From Candidatus Jordarchaeum madagascarense (GTDB taxonomy: Archaea; Asgardarchaeota; Jordiarchaeia; Jordiarchaeales; Jordiarchaeaceae), in the NCBI GenBank assembly GCA_019056875.1, contig DXJA01000383.1, positions 1 through 14,809 on the forward strand: 14,809 bases of DNA. The letters run 5' to 3'. Shown here piece by piece: positions 14,787 through 14,809 of this stretch; the stretch's first letter is position 1; the number at the start of each line of letters is the position of its first letter. The translations under genes and the position numbers were made by a program. The notes beneath the pieces are model-generated. The model searched no databases and was not told where the DNA came from. It worked only from the letters and a program-made list of their open reading frames with translations.

Positions 14787-14809
14787 ATATAAAAATAATG
14801 TAAAACTAA

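Overview
This window looks like archaeal chromosome, probably from a mesophilic or moderately thermophilic anaerobe of the Bathyarchaeia/TACK type. The lineage is an inference from gene style and not from a marker gene. The archaeal signs are TATA-type boxes (for example TTTATATA-like sequences at 2266-2274 and 11290-11297) about 25 nt before plausible transcript starts, short U-run terminators, Shine-Dalgarno-led short leaders, several TTG starts, an FbaB/DhnA-type aldolase, and a very large secreted PKD/NosD-repeat surface protein. There is no tRNA, rRNA, CRISPR array or recognisable intact mobile element.

Layout: 26-775 (-) is an alpha/beta hydrolase. Divergent from it, 898-1431 (+) is a membrane protein with a PH-like domain and an apparent non-canonical start. 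1569-2087 (+) is an FMN-binding PPOX/Nim-type protein. 2146-2258 holds a possible small RNA gene with its own TATA box, a nested hairpin and a U-run. 2346-5636 (+) is a clear metabolic operon: medium-chain zinc dehydrogenase, class I FbaB/DhnA/LsrF-type aldolase, and FGGY sugar kinase. The last two are joined by an ATGA overlap. Together they suggest oxidation of a polyol or hydroxy-sugar, kinase phosphorylation and aldol cleavage, with the substrate unknown.

Convergent to this operon, 7012-5696 (-) is a two-gene unit: a four-helix membrane protein and a HEAT-repeat protein, both with TTG starts. 11093-7203 (-) is the most unusual locus. It is one continuous 1297-codon reading frame for a secreted PKD + NosD right-handed beta-helix + Ig-like/OmpL47-like protein, interrupted only by a single in-frame UGA at codon 730. 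The UGA lies inside a 15-copy repeat whose 66/69/72-nt spacing stays in register across the stop. Its leader (about 11267-11094) carries a GC-rich run of consecutive hairpins in otherwise very AT-rich DNA, then a strong Shine-Dalgarno serving a 12-codon leader ORF whose stop overlaps the big gene's start (ATGA). This is a good candidate for an undescribed structured regulatory leader with translational coupling.

The right end carries three minus-strand genes: a TIM-barrel enzyme with a full endonuclease IV/xylose-isomerase-like metal ligand set (12442-11525), an NfeD-family membrane protein (13148-12594), and a coiled-coil/disordered protein (14073-13528). These are followed by about 500 nt without an intact gene, possibly holding a decayed AbrB-like ORF, and a 67-residue helical protein on the + strand (14583-14786).
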